NCBI GenBank assembly: GCA_036337035.1
Contig: JAYZFC010000010.1
Location: 1-64,000, forward strand
DNA length: 64,000 nt
Reading direction: 5' to 3'
From: TMED78 sp036337035
GTDB taxonomy: Bacteria; Pseudomonadota; Gammaproteobacteria; Steroidobacterales; Rariloculaceae
Position 1 is the first letter of the stretch. Each line of letters starts with the position of its first letter. The notes beneath the pieces were generated by a model. It was not told the DNA's origin. It saw nothing but the letters and a program-made list of their open reading frames with translations, and made no database searches. Shown in pieces: positions 36,368 to 45,494 of the stretch. A program made the position numbers and the translations under genes.

Positions 36368-36829
36368 TTGACTCAAATTGATTTTTATATTTTAAGTAGC
36401 AATTCAGAAGATATTTGGTTACGTTTTATTTGTAAAGTAGTCGATAAAGCTTTTAATAGCGGGATGAGAGTATTTTTATATTCTGGCGATGAATTTATTG
36501 CCCAAAAATTATATAAACTGCTTTGGACTTTTTCTCAAAATAGTTTTTTACCACATATTTATGCTGATATTTCTAGTAAGTGCATTCCTGAGGAAACAAT
36601 TATTATAGGCTATCCTAGTATTGATGGCATTGAAGAATATATTATTTCAAGATCGATTCCTTTTGATTTAATGATTAATTTAGCTGAACAACCACCTAAA
36701 TTCTTTAATTGTTTTGATCGTTTAATTGAGATAGTTAATTCTTCTAATAAAAATAAGGATTTTGGTAGAAAGCGTTTTTCATTTTATAGTAAAAATGGAT
36801 ACGAGATTAATACACATAAGATAAATTAG
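36368..36829 (+). CDS. holC: DNA polymerase III chi subunit
   Basis: A 153-residue protein between pepA and valS, the invariant position of holC in gammaproteobacteria. Features: DFYILSSNSEDIWLRFICKVVDKAFNSG at the N-terminus, a central segment matching the chi fold, and FDLMINLAEQPPKFF. The chi subunit links the clamp loader to SSB. The start is TTG 36368, 8 bases after pepA. Confidence 0.88.
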   Translation: MTQIDFYILSSNSEDIWLRFICKVVDKAFNSGMRVFLYSGDEFIAQKLYKLLWTFSQNSFLPHIYADISSKCIPEETIIIGYPSIDGIEEYIISRSIPFDLMINLAEQPPKFFNCFDRLIEIVNSSNKNKDFGRKRFSFYSKNGYEINTHKIN

Positions 36830-36836
36830 CATTGTT

Positions 36837-39587
36837 ATGAAAAAAAAATATCAACCTCTAGATATAGAATCAAAGCATTACCAATTTTGGGAAAAGTCAG
36901 GTTTCTTTAAATCTGGTGAGAATGAAAACTCTTTTTCTATTGTTATTCCACCACCAAATGTGACTGGTACACTCCATATCGGCCATGCATTTGAAGATAC
37001 CATAATGGATACGCTTGTAAGATATCATAGAATGTTAGGTAAGAATGTGCTTTGGCAGCCAGGAACGGACCATGCCGGTATTGCAACACAGATGGTTGTA
37101 GAAAGATTATTGAGCGAAGAGGGCATTACCAAGCATGATTTGGGTAGATCTGAATTTATTAAAAAGGTCTGGGATTGGAAAGATAGGTCTGGTAATACAA
37201 TTGGCAAACAATTGAGAAGAATGGGTTGCTCTCTTGATTGGTCTAAAGAGAAATTTACCATGGATAAGGATCTTTCTTTGGCAGTTAATGAAGTCTTTAT
37301 AAGGTTATTTAATGAAAAATTAATATATAGAGGGAAAAGATTAGTAAATTGGGATCCTGAGTTGCAAACTGCACTATCAGATTTAGAAGTTATATCAAAT
37401 GAAGAGGAGACTTCACTATGGCATTTAAAATACCCCATTGAAGGTGAAGATAGATTCCTCATTGTTGCTACGACAAGACCTGAGACAATGCTTGGGGATG
37501 TTGCAGTAGCTGTTAACCCTTCTGATAAGCGCTATCAGAGCTTTATAGGTCTTTCTGTAAGATTGCCATTATGTGATCGATTGATCCCTATCATTTCTGA
37601 TAATTATGTTGATCCAGATTTTGGAACTGGATGTGTAAAGATTACTCCTGCACATGATTTTAATGATTATGCTATCGGGAAGAGACATAACTTACCCTTA
37701 GTTAATATTTTTGATAAGCATGCAAAGATAATTGGTCATGCTCCTAAAAAATATCAAAATTTAGATAGATTTGATGCGAGAACTATTATTATCAAGGATC
37801 TAGAGTCTATTAATTTATTAGATAAAGAAGAGAAGTATGTAACTAAAATACCTAGGGGTGATAGGAGTGGAATAATTATTGAGCCACTTATGACTGATCA
37901 GTGGTTTGTTGATATTAAGTCTTTAGCTAAGCCTGCTATAGATAAAGTAAAGTCAGGACATATTCGTTTTCATCCAAGTAATTGGGAAAACACTTATTTT
38001 GAATGGATGGAAAATATTGAAGATTGGTGTATTTCTAGACAATTATGGTGGGGACATAGAATTCCAGCTTGGTATGATAATGATGGAAATATATATGTGG
38101 GTAAAGATGAACATGAAGTTAGACTTATTAATAATTTAAGTAGTAAAGTTACCTTGAAGCAGGATGAAGATGTTTTAGATACTTGGTTTTCATCTGCATT
38201 ATGGCCATTTTCAACTTTGGGTTGGCCTCATAAAAATAAAAATCTTGATTTGTTTTATCCAACATCAGTTTTAGTTACCGGATTTGATATCATTTTTTTC
38301 TGGGTCGCAAGAATGATTATGATGGGAATAAAATTTATGGGAGATGTTCCTTTCAAGGATATTTATATTCATGGCTTGATTCGAGACCATGAAGGTCAAA
38401 AAATGTCAAAAAGCAAAGGAAATGTTCTTGATCCTATAGACATTATAGAGGGAATAGGATTAAAGGAACTTCTTAAGAAAAGAACAGAGGGATTAATGCA
38501 ACCTCAAATGAAAGAACGAATTAAGAAACAGACAGAGGAAGAATTTCCAGAAGGAATAAATGCTTATGGTGCAGATGCATTAAGGATGACACTGGCTAGT
38601 ATAGCAACCACAGGAAGAGATGTTAGCCTTGATCTTAAAAGAGTAGAGGGATATCGAAATTTCTGTAATAAAATCTGGAATGCTTCTCAGTATGTTTTTC
38701 AAAATATTCCACTTAACTCGGTAGAAGAAACTGAATATTCATTAGCAGATAAGTGGATGAACTCAAGATTTAATAGATTAGTTGAATCCTACCACAAACA
38801 TCTAAAGAACTATCGAATAGATCTAGCAGCTAAGTTAATTTACGAATTTACTTGGCATGAGTTTTGTGATTGGTATATAGAATTTTCTAAGATAGTTTTT
38901 CTAGATAAAGAATTATCAGATAATCATGGAAATGCAACAATACATACCCTATACAAAACTTTAGAAGGAATTATTAAGCTAATGCATCCTATTATGCCAT
39001 TTATAACAGAAGAAATATGGATGGAAATAGTCAAGAAAAAGAAAATTAAATCTAAATCTATTATGTTAGAAAAAATTCCTATATTTGAAAATGATAAAAT
39101 CAGCCCTGAATCAGAGGATTCAATAGACTGGATTAAATCTTTTATCATTGAGATAAGAAATATTAGGGGTGAGATGAATATATCACCTAAAAAAATATTA
39201 TCATTACAGCTTCTAGATTGTAGTCAGTCTGATTTAATTATGATTAATGATAATTTCAAAATGATTCAAGGGTTAGGAAATATTGATAATATAGATATTA
39301 TTCAAAAGCAAGATGAAGTAATAGAAAATTCATTTACTGGTATTTTAGGAAATATTAAAATATCTGTTCCAATTGATGGCCTCATAGATATTGAAGAGGA
39401 GAAATTAAGGCTTAAAAGGAAAATAGATAAGCTAAATCAAGAAATTTTAAAACGAGATAGTAAGATGAAGAATAAAAGATTTCTTCAAAATGCTCCAACA
39501 GAAGTGGTTAATAAAGAAAAAAATATTTTTAAAAATCTTAATAGAGATTTAAAAAAGCTAAAATATCAACTAGACAATATAAAATAA
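36837..39587 (+). CDS. valS: Valyl-tRNA synthetase
   Basis: Class I synthetase of 916 residues. PPNVTGTLHIGHAFE contains HIGH and GQKMSKSKGNVLDP contains KMSKS. The editing CP1 domain carries TTRPETMLGDVAVAVNP. A C-terminal coiled coil (about residues 850-916, with EEEKLRLKRKIDKLNQEI) is the tRNA-binding arm. The gene follows holC by 7 bases. Confidence 0.97.
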   Translation: MKKKYQPLDIESKHYQFWEKSGFFKSGENENSFSIVIPPPNVTGTLHIGHAFEDTIMDTLVRYHRMLGKNVLWQPGTDHAGIATQMVVERLLSEEGITKHDLGRSEFIKKVWDWKDRSGNTIGKQLRRMGCSLDWSKEKFTMDKDLSLAVNEVFIRLFNEKLIYRGKRLVNWDPELQTALSDLEVISNEEETSLWHLKYPIEGEDRFLIVATTRPETMLGDVAVAVNPSDKRYQSFIGLSVRLPLCDRLIPIISDNYVDPDFGTGCVKITPAHDFNDYAIGKRHNLPLVNIFDKHAKIIGHAPKKYQNLDRFDARTIIIKDLESINLLDKEEKYVTKIPRGDRSGIIIEPLMTDQWFVDIKSLAKPAIDKVKSGHIRFHPSNWENTYFEWMENIEDWCISRQLWWGHRIPAWYDNDGNIYVGKDEHEVRLINNLSSKVTLKQDEDVLDTWFSSALWPFSTLGWPHKNKNLDLFYPTSVLVTGFDIIFFWVARMIMMGIKFMGDVPFKDIYIHGLIRDHEGQKMSKSKGNVLDPIDIIEGIGLKELLKKRTEGLMQPQMKERIKKQTEEEFPEGINAYGADALRMTLASIATTGRDVSLDLKRVEGYRNFCNKIWNASQYVFQNIPLNSVEETEYSLADKWMNSRFNRLVESYHKHLKNYRIDLAAKLIYEFTWHEFCDWYIEFSKIVFLDKELSDNHGNATIHTLYKTLEGIIKLMHPIMPFITEEIWMEIVKKKKIKSKSIMLEKIPIFENDKISPESEDSIDWIKSFIIEIRNIRGEMNISPKKILSLQLLDCSQSDLIMINDNFKMIQGLGNIDNIDIIQKQDEVIENSFTGILGNIKISVPIDGLIDIEEEKLRLKRKIDKLNQEILKRDSKMKNKRFLQNAPTEVVNKEKNIFKNLNRDLKKLKYQLDNIK

Positions 39588-39592
39588 ATTAA

Positions 39593-40048
39593 TTAAATAT
39601 TTTTTGCTAATAATAGAGCATCTTCTCTATTCTTTTCACCTCTGTAATATTTTGGTCTAATTCCAACAGGAAAAAATCCTATTTTTTTGTATAGTGATAT
39701 AGCTGCTGAGTTTGACATTCTAGTTTCTAGCATTATCTTTTTTTTATTATGATTTTTTGCAAATGATATCATAGATATTATTAATCTTTTGGCATAGCCA
39801 TATCTCCTATAATTATTTTTTATACATAAATTGAGTATATGACCGCCATCAATATTCAAGGTCATTATACTGAATCCAATTATAGATTTATTAATTTCAA
39901 TTATTTGATTATGATAGCCAGCAAGTAGGCAATCTCTAAAAATTCCTGCTGTCCACGGAAATTGATAATTATCTTTATCAATTTTTGCGACAGTCTCAAT
40001 ATCATTTATTTGCATAATTCTTATTTTTGACTTTAATATCGCTATCAT
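39593..40048 (-). CDS. rimI: GNAT N-acetyltransferase, RimI-like
   Basis: Ribosomal-protein S18 N-terminal alanine acetyltransferase family. The acetyl-CoA motif is NNYRRYGYAKRLI, and ETRMSNSAAISLYKKIGF and YYRGEKNREDALLLAK follow the RimI pattern. ATG 40048 is chosen because GGAAG sits eight bases upstream on the minus strand and the udg stop ends 4 bases before; an upstream TTG at 40063 overlaps udg. About 151 residues, normal for RimI. Confidence 0.86.
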   Translation of the reverse strand: MIAILKSKIRIMQINDIETVAKIDKDNYQFPWTAGIFRDCLLAGYHNQIIEINKSIIGFSIMTLNIDGGHILNLCIKNNYRRYGYAKRLIISMISFAKNHNKKKIMLETRMSNSAAISLYKKIGFFPVGIRPKYYRGEKNREDALLLAKNI

Positions 40049-40052
40049 TGTT

Positions 40053-40706
40053 TCAGCTTCCAATAGCCTTCTTTATGATCTTTAAATCTTCCCAAGATTT
40101 TTCTTTGGCTGAGGGATTTCTAAGCAAGTATGCAGGATGATAGCTTGCTACTACAGGCATTTTTATAATATTAGAAAAGATTTTTTTCCCTCTTATTTCC
40201 CCTATAGTTTCATCAGAGTCAAGTATAATTTGTGATGCAATTTTACCTAGAGTAAGTACTATTTTTGGCTTAATTAACTCTATCTGTCTTATTAGATAAG
40301 ACCTACATTTATCTATTTCTTCAATTTGTGGGTCTCTATTTTTTGGAGGCCTGCATTTTAGGATATTTGTAATAAAGGTATCTTCTCTATTGATATTTAT
40401 TGCTTTTAACATTGAGTTTAATAGCTTTCCGGATCTTCCCACAAATGGTTTCCCTTGTTTATCTTCTTCTGCTCCTGGGGCTTCTCCAATGATTAATAAT
40501 TTAGCATCTCTTCTCCCAGATCCGAAAACTACCTGTATCCTAGATTTATGAAGATCACATTTAGCGCATTTATATGTCATTTCAGCGAGTGTTTCCCACT
40601 CGAAAGATTCATCTTTCGAGCATTTCTTTTTATTATTTAGCTTTTTATTTAATTCCCACCTAGTGATACCTATCAAAGACAGACGCTGCTTTTTATTACT
40701 ATCCAT
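40053..40706 (-). CDS. Family 4 uracil-DNA glycosylase
   Basis: [4Fe-4S] uracil-DNA glycosylase. Cluster cysteines are visible as CAKC near residue 50, Cys in ILKCRPP and Cys in DKCRSYL. Active-site motifs are GEAPGAEEDKQGKPFVGRSG and SYHPAYLLRN. An N-terminal extension of about 40 residues is charged. It removes uracil from DNA. It is operonic with rimI, as is common, and divergent from proS. Confidence 0.93.
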   Translation of the reverse strand: MDSNKKQRLSLIGITRWELNKKLNNKKKCSKDESFEWETLAEMTYKCAKCDLHKSRIQVVFGSGRRDAKLLIIGEAPGAEEDKQGKPFVGRSGKLLNSMLKAININREDTFITNILKCRPPKNRDPQIEEIDKCRSYLIRQIELIKPKIVLTLGKIASQIILDSDETIGEIRGKKIFSNIIKMPVVASYHPAYLLRNPSAKEKSWEDLKIIKKAIGS

Positions 40707-40822
40707 ATGTTTTTATTCCTTTATTGGACAATTGTTCTACTGATGTTTGATAATGGATATAATCCTGCTTTAATTGTGAGATTGAAGCAATATTTTCTTA
40801 TAAATAAAACAAAAATAACTAT

Positions 40823-41953
40823 ATGAGATTATCAAAATTTCCCCTACATACTCTTAAGGAAGTACCAAAAGATGCTGAAATAGTTAGCCACCAATTAATG
40901 TTGAGGTCAGGCCTAATTAGAAGATTGGCTTCAGGGCTGTATACATGGTTACCACTTGGTATGAGGATACTAGGAAAGGTCCAAAGAGTTATTAGAGAGG
41001 AAATGAATAATTCAGGTGCCCACGAAATTCTAATGCCTTTAGTACAGCCTGCTGAGTTATGGCATGAATCTGGCAGATGGGGAGATTATGGAGCTGAATT
41101 AGCAAGATTTGAAGATAGGCATGGCCGTGAATTTTGTTTGGGGCCTACTCATGAAGAAATTATAACTGACCTAGCAAGAAATGAGATAAAAAGTTATAAA
41201 CAGCTTCCTTTAATTTATTATCAGATACAAACAAAATTTAGAGATGAAATTAGACCTAGATTTGGTGTAATGAGAGCTAGAGAGTTTCTTATGAAAGATG
41301 CCTATTCTTTTCATCTTAATGAAGATTCTCTTCTAGAAACATATGAAATTATGAAAGATGCCTATATCAGAATTCTTGAGAGACTTGATCTAAGATTTTC
41401 TATAGAGGGCGCAGATCCAGGTGCTATCGGTGGAAATCTATCAGAAGAATTTCATATTATAGATGATTCTGGTGAGATAGAGGTTGGTCATATATTTCAG
41501 TTGGGAAAAAAATATTCGAAAGCCATGAAAGCTCTAGTTTTGGATGAGTCTGGAGAACAATGTGAGATGTTTATGGGATGTTATGGCATGGGAGTAACAA
41601 GACTAGTTGCAGCCTCTATACAACAGAATAATGATAGTAGGGGTATAATTTGGCCAGAAGCCCTAACTCCTTTTGATGTTGTTATTATTCCAATTAATCT
41701 GAGGAAGTCTTATAGAGTTAAAGAGGTTGCTAAGAGGCTTTATGATACTTTAAAGCAAAGCGGATACGATGTTTTATTAGATGATAGAGATATTAGACCA
41801 GGAGCTCAATTTGCAGATGCAGATCTGATAGGCGTATCTCATCGTGTTGTGGTTTCAGATAAAGAGTTAGATCAAGATATGATTGAGTATAAAAATAGGT
41901 CTAGTGATAAGGTAAAAATGATTAAGCTAGATAAGCTAGTTGATTATCTTTAA
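40823..41953 (+). CDS. proS: Prolyl-tRNA synthetase lacking the INS editing domain
   Basis: Class II synthetase that charges tRNA-Pro. Present are the N-terminal catalytic motifs (RSGLIRRLASGLYTWLPLG, FRDEIRPRFGVMRAREF, FLMKDAYSFH), motif 3 (MGCYGMGVTRLVAA) and the anticodon-binding domain (DVLLDDRDIRPGAQFADADL). At 376 residues it is far shorter than the 572 of E. coli ProS. The sequence passes directly from GNLSEEFHIIDDSGE (about residues 204-218) to IEVGHIFQLG, so the insertion that hydrolyses Ala-tRNA-Pro is cleanly missing. The frame is continuous and the downstream sequence well conserved, so it is not a pseudogene. Confidence 0.94.
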   Translation: MRLSKFPLHTLKEVPKDAEIVSHQLMLRSGLIRRLASGLYTWLPLGMRILGKVQRVIREEMNNSGAHEILMPLVQPAELWHESGRWGDYGAELARFEDRHGREFCLGPTHEEIITDLARNEIKSYKQLPLIYYQIQTKFRDEIRPRFGVMRAREFLMKDAYSFHLNEDSLLETYEIMKDAYIRILERLDLRFSIEGADPGAIGGNLSEEFHIIDDSGEIEVGHIFQLGKKYSKAMKALVLDESGEQCEMFMGCYGMGVTRLVAASIQQNNDSRGIIWPEALTPFDVVIIPINLRKSYRVKEVAKRLYDTLKQSGYDVLLDDRDIRPGAQFADADLIGVSHRVVVSDKELDQDMIEYKNRSSDKVKMIKLDKLVDYL

Positions 41954-41976
41954 TATGGATATTCAGTCAGTATATT

Positions 41977-42657
41977 ATGAGCACAGAAAAAAATAAAAAA
42001 TCAATTGAAGCAAGCTATATAGCGATTGAAGGTCCTATTGGCGTTGGAAAAACTACTTTAGCTAAGAGATTAGCAGACACCTTTCAAAGTGAGGCAGTGC
42101 TTGAAATGGCCGAAGAAAATCCTTTTTTAGATAGATTTTATAATGATTCGCAAAATACAGCACTTCCAACTCAATTATTTTTTTTATTTCAGAGAACTCA
42201 ACAGATTGATAGGATTCAGCAAAACGATATGTTTTCTCTTGGCAAAGTTACAGATTTTATTTTTGAAAAAGATCGTTTATTTGCTGAGCTTAATCTAGAT
42301 AATCATGAATTTGAGCTTTATGAAAAAATAAGAGAGAAATTAGATTATAAGGCTCCAATACCAGATTTAGTTATATATCTTCAAGCACCAGCAGATATAT
42401 TAATGAAAAGAATTGTAGAAAGAAATTTGTTTTATGAAAGGAGAATTCAAGAAAAATATCTAGAAAAAATTGGTGATGCTTATGCTAAATTTTTTTATGA
42501 TTACGATAAATCTCCTCTTCTCATCATCAATTCAGCAGTTATAGACCCGATCCATAGGGAATCAGACTATCAGGAACTTTTATCAGTTATTAAAAATATA
42601 GGCAGTGGAAGGCACTTCTTTAATCCGACTATTCAAAATATAGCCGAGGAGAAATAG
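41977..42657 (+). CDS. Deoxynucleoside kinase
   Basis: A 226-residue kinase of the dNK/dGK family that phosphorylates salvaged deoxynucleosides. The P-loop is EGPIGVGKTTLAKRL (residues 18-32), the substrate motif ENPFLDRFYND, and the lid RNLFYERRIQ. In gammaproteobacteria this gene is often grouped with folK-panB-panC, as here with panB 11 bases downstream. The preferred nucleoside is unknown. Confidence 0.9.
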   Translation: MSTEKNKKSIEASYIAIEGPIGVGKTTLAKRLADTFQSEAVLEMAEENPFLDRFYNDSQNTALPTQLFFLFQRTQQIDRIQQNDMFSLGKVTDFIFEKDRLFAELNLDNHEFELYEKIREKLDYKAPIPDLVIYLQAPADILMKRIVERNLFYERRIQEKYLEKIGDAYAKFFYDYDKSPLLIINSAVIDPIHRESDYQELLSVIKNIGSGRHFFNPTIQNIAEEK

Positions 42658-42668
42658 GGATATATTTT

Positions 42669-43499
42669 ATGTATAAGCAGCTAGAAGAGAGGGGAATGAA
42701 ATCACCGCCAATTAATATTTCTATGTTAAAAAAAATGAAGGAAGCCCAAGAGCCAATAGCATGTCTTACTGCTTATGATGCCAGTTTCGCAAAATTAGTT
42801 GATATGGCAGGAATTGACTTAGTTTTAGTTGGTGATTCTTTAGGTATGGTTATTCAAGGTCATGATACAACAGTTCCTGTCACTGTAGAGGATGTTGTTT
42901 ACCATACAAGGATTGTATCAGCTCAATTAAAAAGATCTTTTTTAGTTGCTGATTTACCCTTTATGAGCTATTCATCTCCAGATCAGGCTCTTGATAACGC
43001 TGTAAGATTAATGCAGGAAGGAGGCGCCATGATGGTTAAGCTCGAGGGAGGATATAATCAGCTATCTGTTGTAGAGTGTCTTGCTAAGCATGATATTCCA
43101 GTCTGCGCTCATTTAGGATTAAAGCCTCAGTCTGTTCATAAAATAGGTGGATTTAAGGTACAAGGAAGAGATAAGGATAAAGTTAGTAAAATGGTTGAAG
43201 AAGCTACTGCCCTTCAGGATGCTGGCGCTGATATAGTTTTGCTTGAATGTATCCCAAATGAAGCAGGCAAGCTTATTACTAAATCACTAAGCGTTCCTGT
43301 CATAGGTATCGGTGCTGGCCCCTTTGTAGACGGACAAATTTTAGTAATTTATGATATTTTAGGAATAACACAAGGCCCAACTCCTAAGTTTGTTAGAAAT
43401 TTTATGTCAGATTCAGATTCAGTTCTTTCTGCATTAAAGAATTATAAAGATTCAGTAAAGGAAGGATCATACCCTTCATCAGAGAATTGTTTTTCATAG
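42669..43499 (+). CDS. panB: 3-methyl-2-oxobutanoate hydroxymethyltransferase
   Basis: First committed step of pantothenate synthesis, making ketopantoate. LTAYDASFAKLVDMAG, VLVGDSLGMVIQGHDTTVPVT, EGGAMMVKLEGG, CAHLGLKPQSVHKIGGFKVQG and VIGIGAGPFVDGQILV match PanB. The length of 276 residues includes a short N-terminal extension; an ATG nine codons further in is another possible start. It is co-oriented with panC. Confidence 0.95.
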   Translation: MYKQLEERGMKSPPINISMLKKMKEAQEPIACLTAYDASFAKLVDMAGIDLVLVGDSLGMVIQGHDTTVPVTVEDVVYHTRIVSAQLKRSFLVADLPFMSYSSPDQALDNAVRLMQEGGAMMVKLEGGYNQLSVVECLAKHDIPVCAHLGLKPQSVHKIGGFKVQGRDKDKVSKMVEEATALQDAGADIVLLECIPNEAGKLITKSLSVPVIGIGAGPFVDGQILVIYDILGITQGPTPKFVRNFMSDSDSVLSALKNYKDSVKEGSYPSSENCFS

Positions 43500-43531
43500 A
43501 TAATAAAATTTTTTATTTTTGATTAAGGAAG

Positions 43532-44398
43532 ATGTCTAAAATTTTCATAATTAAAACACTAGCTGATTTATCTAATCAAAAGGAAGATTGGAGAAAAAAA
43601 GAACAAAATATAGCCTTAGTTCCAACTATGGGAAATTTACACCAGGGGCATATGGAATTATTTAAAACTGCTTCTAATCATTCTGATAAAGTAATTTGTA
43701 GTATTTTTGTAAATCCGACACAATTTGAAAAATATGAAGATGTAGATTCATATCCTAGAACTATTGAAGAAGATAGAAAAAAAATAGAAGATCAAGGCTT
43801 AGTTGATTTTATATTTTTACCAACCGAGGATTTAATTTATCCATACGGCTTAAAGGCAGCTACAAAAATTATACTTCCTGAATTGAGTAATGATCTTTGT
43901 GGAGCTGTTAGGCCAAATCATTTTAGTGGTGTAGCCTCAGTTATTTTAAGGTTAATTAACTTAATAAAACCAGAGTTAATGATTTTAGGAGATAAGGACC
44001 TCCAACAAAAAATACTTATAAGTCAGATGCTGCAAGATATGCATTACAATCAACCAAAGATTATTTCAAATAGGGTTGTAAGAGAGGAGGACGGTCTAGC
44101 AATGAGCTCTAGGAATCTATACTTAACGACTAAAGAAAGAGATATTGCTCCTAGTCTTTATAAAACACTCTTAGGCATTTCTGAAAGTTTATTAGATGGC
44201 GATATAGATTTTAATGCGCTAACTCTTAAGGCAATTAAAAATTTGAGTGAATTAGGCTTTAAAGTAGATTATTTGACTATAAGGAATGAGTTTAACTTAA
44301 ATCTGCCTTCAGATAGAGATAAGAATTTAGTTGTAATGGGAGCAGCTTACCTTGGTAAAACAAGGTTAATTGATAATATACCTGTTTATGTATGTTGA
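43532..44398 (+). CDS. panC: Pantothenate synthetase
   Basis: ATP-dependent ligation of pantoate and beta-alanine. Motifs: VPTMGNLHQGHMELF with the HxGH signature, VNPTQFEKYED, DLCGAVRPNHFSGVASVI, LGDKDLQQKILI and DGLAMSSRNLYL containing the KMSKS-like element. The length of 288 residues is normal, and AAGGA precedes the ATG. No panD is visible in the window. The 3' end overlaps queG by 13 bases. Confidence 0.95.
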   Translation: MSKIFIIKTLADLSNQKEDWRKKEQNIALVPTMGNLHQGHMELFKTASNHSDKVICSIFVNPTQFEKYEDVDSYPRTIEEDRKKIEDQGLVDFIFLPTEDLIYPYGLKAATKIILPELSNDLCGAVRPNHFSGVASVILRLINLIKPELMILGDKDLQQKILISQMLQDMHYNQPKIISNRVVREEDGLAMSSRNLYLTTKERDIAPSLYKTLLGISESLLDGDIDFNALTLKAIKNLSELGFKVDYLTIRNEFNLNLPSDRDKNLVVMGAAYLGKTRLIDNIPVYVC

Positions 44399-45474
44399 TC
44401 TATTGCCCATTTTATATGCTCTCTAACCATCTCTGAAGGGTATTGACTTCTTTTCTCAAGAGCTAACATTAGTTCTGGGCTACTATTTGAATTCCCTAGA
44501 GCGATAGCCAGGTTTCTTAGCCATCCTTCATATCCAACTCTTTTTATTGCGCTTCCTATAAGATTTTCCTCCCATTCAGATTTAGACCAAAGAAACAGTT
44601 CAATTAAGCTTTTTTCATCGAGCTCATGCCTTACCTTGAAGTCTGTAATTTTAGTTGGGTTAGAGAATTTATTCCATGGACATACTAGTTGACAGTCATC
44701 ACAGCCATATATTCTATTACCAATTTTTTTTCTATAGGCAATCGGAATAGATGATTTGTGCTCTATCGTTAGATATGAGATACATTTTCTTGCGTCAAGT
44801 TGGTATGGAGCTACTATTGCGTTAGTGGGACAAATGCTGATACAGGACTGACAAGTTCCGCAATAATTTTTTTTTGGTATATCATTAGGTAGGTTAAGGT
44901 CTGTGTATATCTCACCTAGAAAAAAAAAGGAACCTGCCTTAGGATTTATTAGATTTGTATGTTTTCCAATCCAACCAAGACCCGCATTTCTGGCGATAGC
45001 TTTTTCAAGGACAGGGGCAGTATCTACAAAAACTCTAAATCCATAATGACCAACTTCTTTTTTTATAAATCTTGCTAGCGCAGATAGCCTTTTTTTTAAA
45101 ACTTTATGATAATCTCTTCCTAATGCATACCTAGAAATATATGCTTTATTTTTGTTACTTAAAATATCATTAGGTTTACTAGACTCTGAAGGCCAGTAAT
45201 CCATCCTCGCAGAAATTATTTTGATTGTTTCTGGAACTAACATTTTAGGCCTAGATCTTTTTTTCCCGTGTCTAGACATATATTCCATTTCACCATTTCT
45301 TCCTAAGGAGAGCCAGTCTTCAAGACACTTTTCATCTTCTGATAGATTGGTATCTGTTATACCTATTTGCTGAAATCCAAGCCGTATCCCCTCTTTTTTT
45401 ATTTTTTTAGAGAGCTCGAGAAGCTGATGATTTGTTAGGTTATTCCTTTTAATTTGTTTATTTGAACTATTCAT
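44386..45474 (-). CDS. queG: Epoxyqueuosine reductase
   Basis: Cobalamin-dependent Fe-S enzyme for the last step of queuosine tRNA modification. Two [4Fe-4S] motifs are visible: CGTCQSCISICPTNAI and GCDDCQLVCPWN. DTAPVLEKAIARNAGLGWIGKH is the family active-site region. The C-terminal HEAT-like segment is present. The length of 362 residues is normal. It is divergent from nnr with only 20 bases between start codons. Confidence 0.94.
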   Translation of the reverse strand: MNSSNKQIKRNNLTNHQLLELSKKIKKEGIRLGFQQIGITDTNLSEDEKCLEDWLSLGRNGEMEYMSRHGKKRSRPKMLVPETIKIISARMDYWPSESSKPNDILSNKNKAYISRYALGRDYHKVLKKRLSALARFIKKEVGHYGFRVFVDTAPVLEKAIARNAGLGWIGKHTNLINPKAGSFFFLGEIYTDLNLPNDIPKKNYCGTCQSCISICPTNAIVAPYQLDARKCISYLTIEHKSSIPIAYRKKIGNRIYGCDDCQLVCPWNKFSNPTKITDFKVRHELDEKSLIELFLWSKSEWEENLIGSAIKRVGYEGWLRNLAIALGNSNSSPELMLALEKRSQYPSEMVREHIKWAIDQHT

Positions 45475-45494
45475 AGAGTTAGTATAAACATATT

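Noticed and set aside
37025..37462. 145-codon minus-strand reading frame opposite valS
   Set aside because: Fully antisense to the conserved valS catalytic region, with no recognisable domain.
40823..41953. proS as a pseudogene or truncation
   Set aside because: The frame is intact, all core motifs and the anticodon-binding domain are present, and only the editing insertion is missing.
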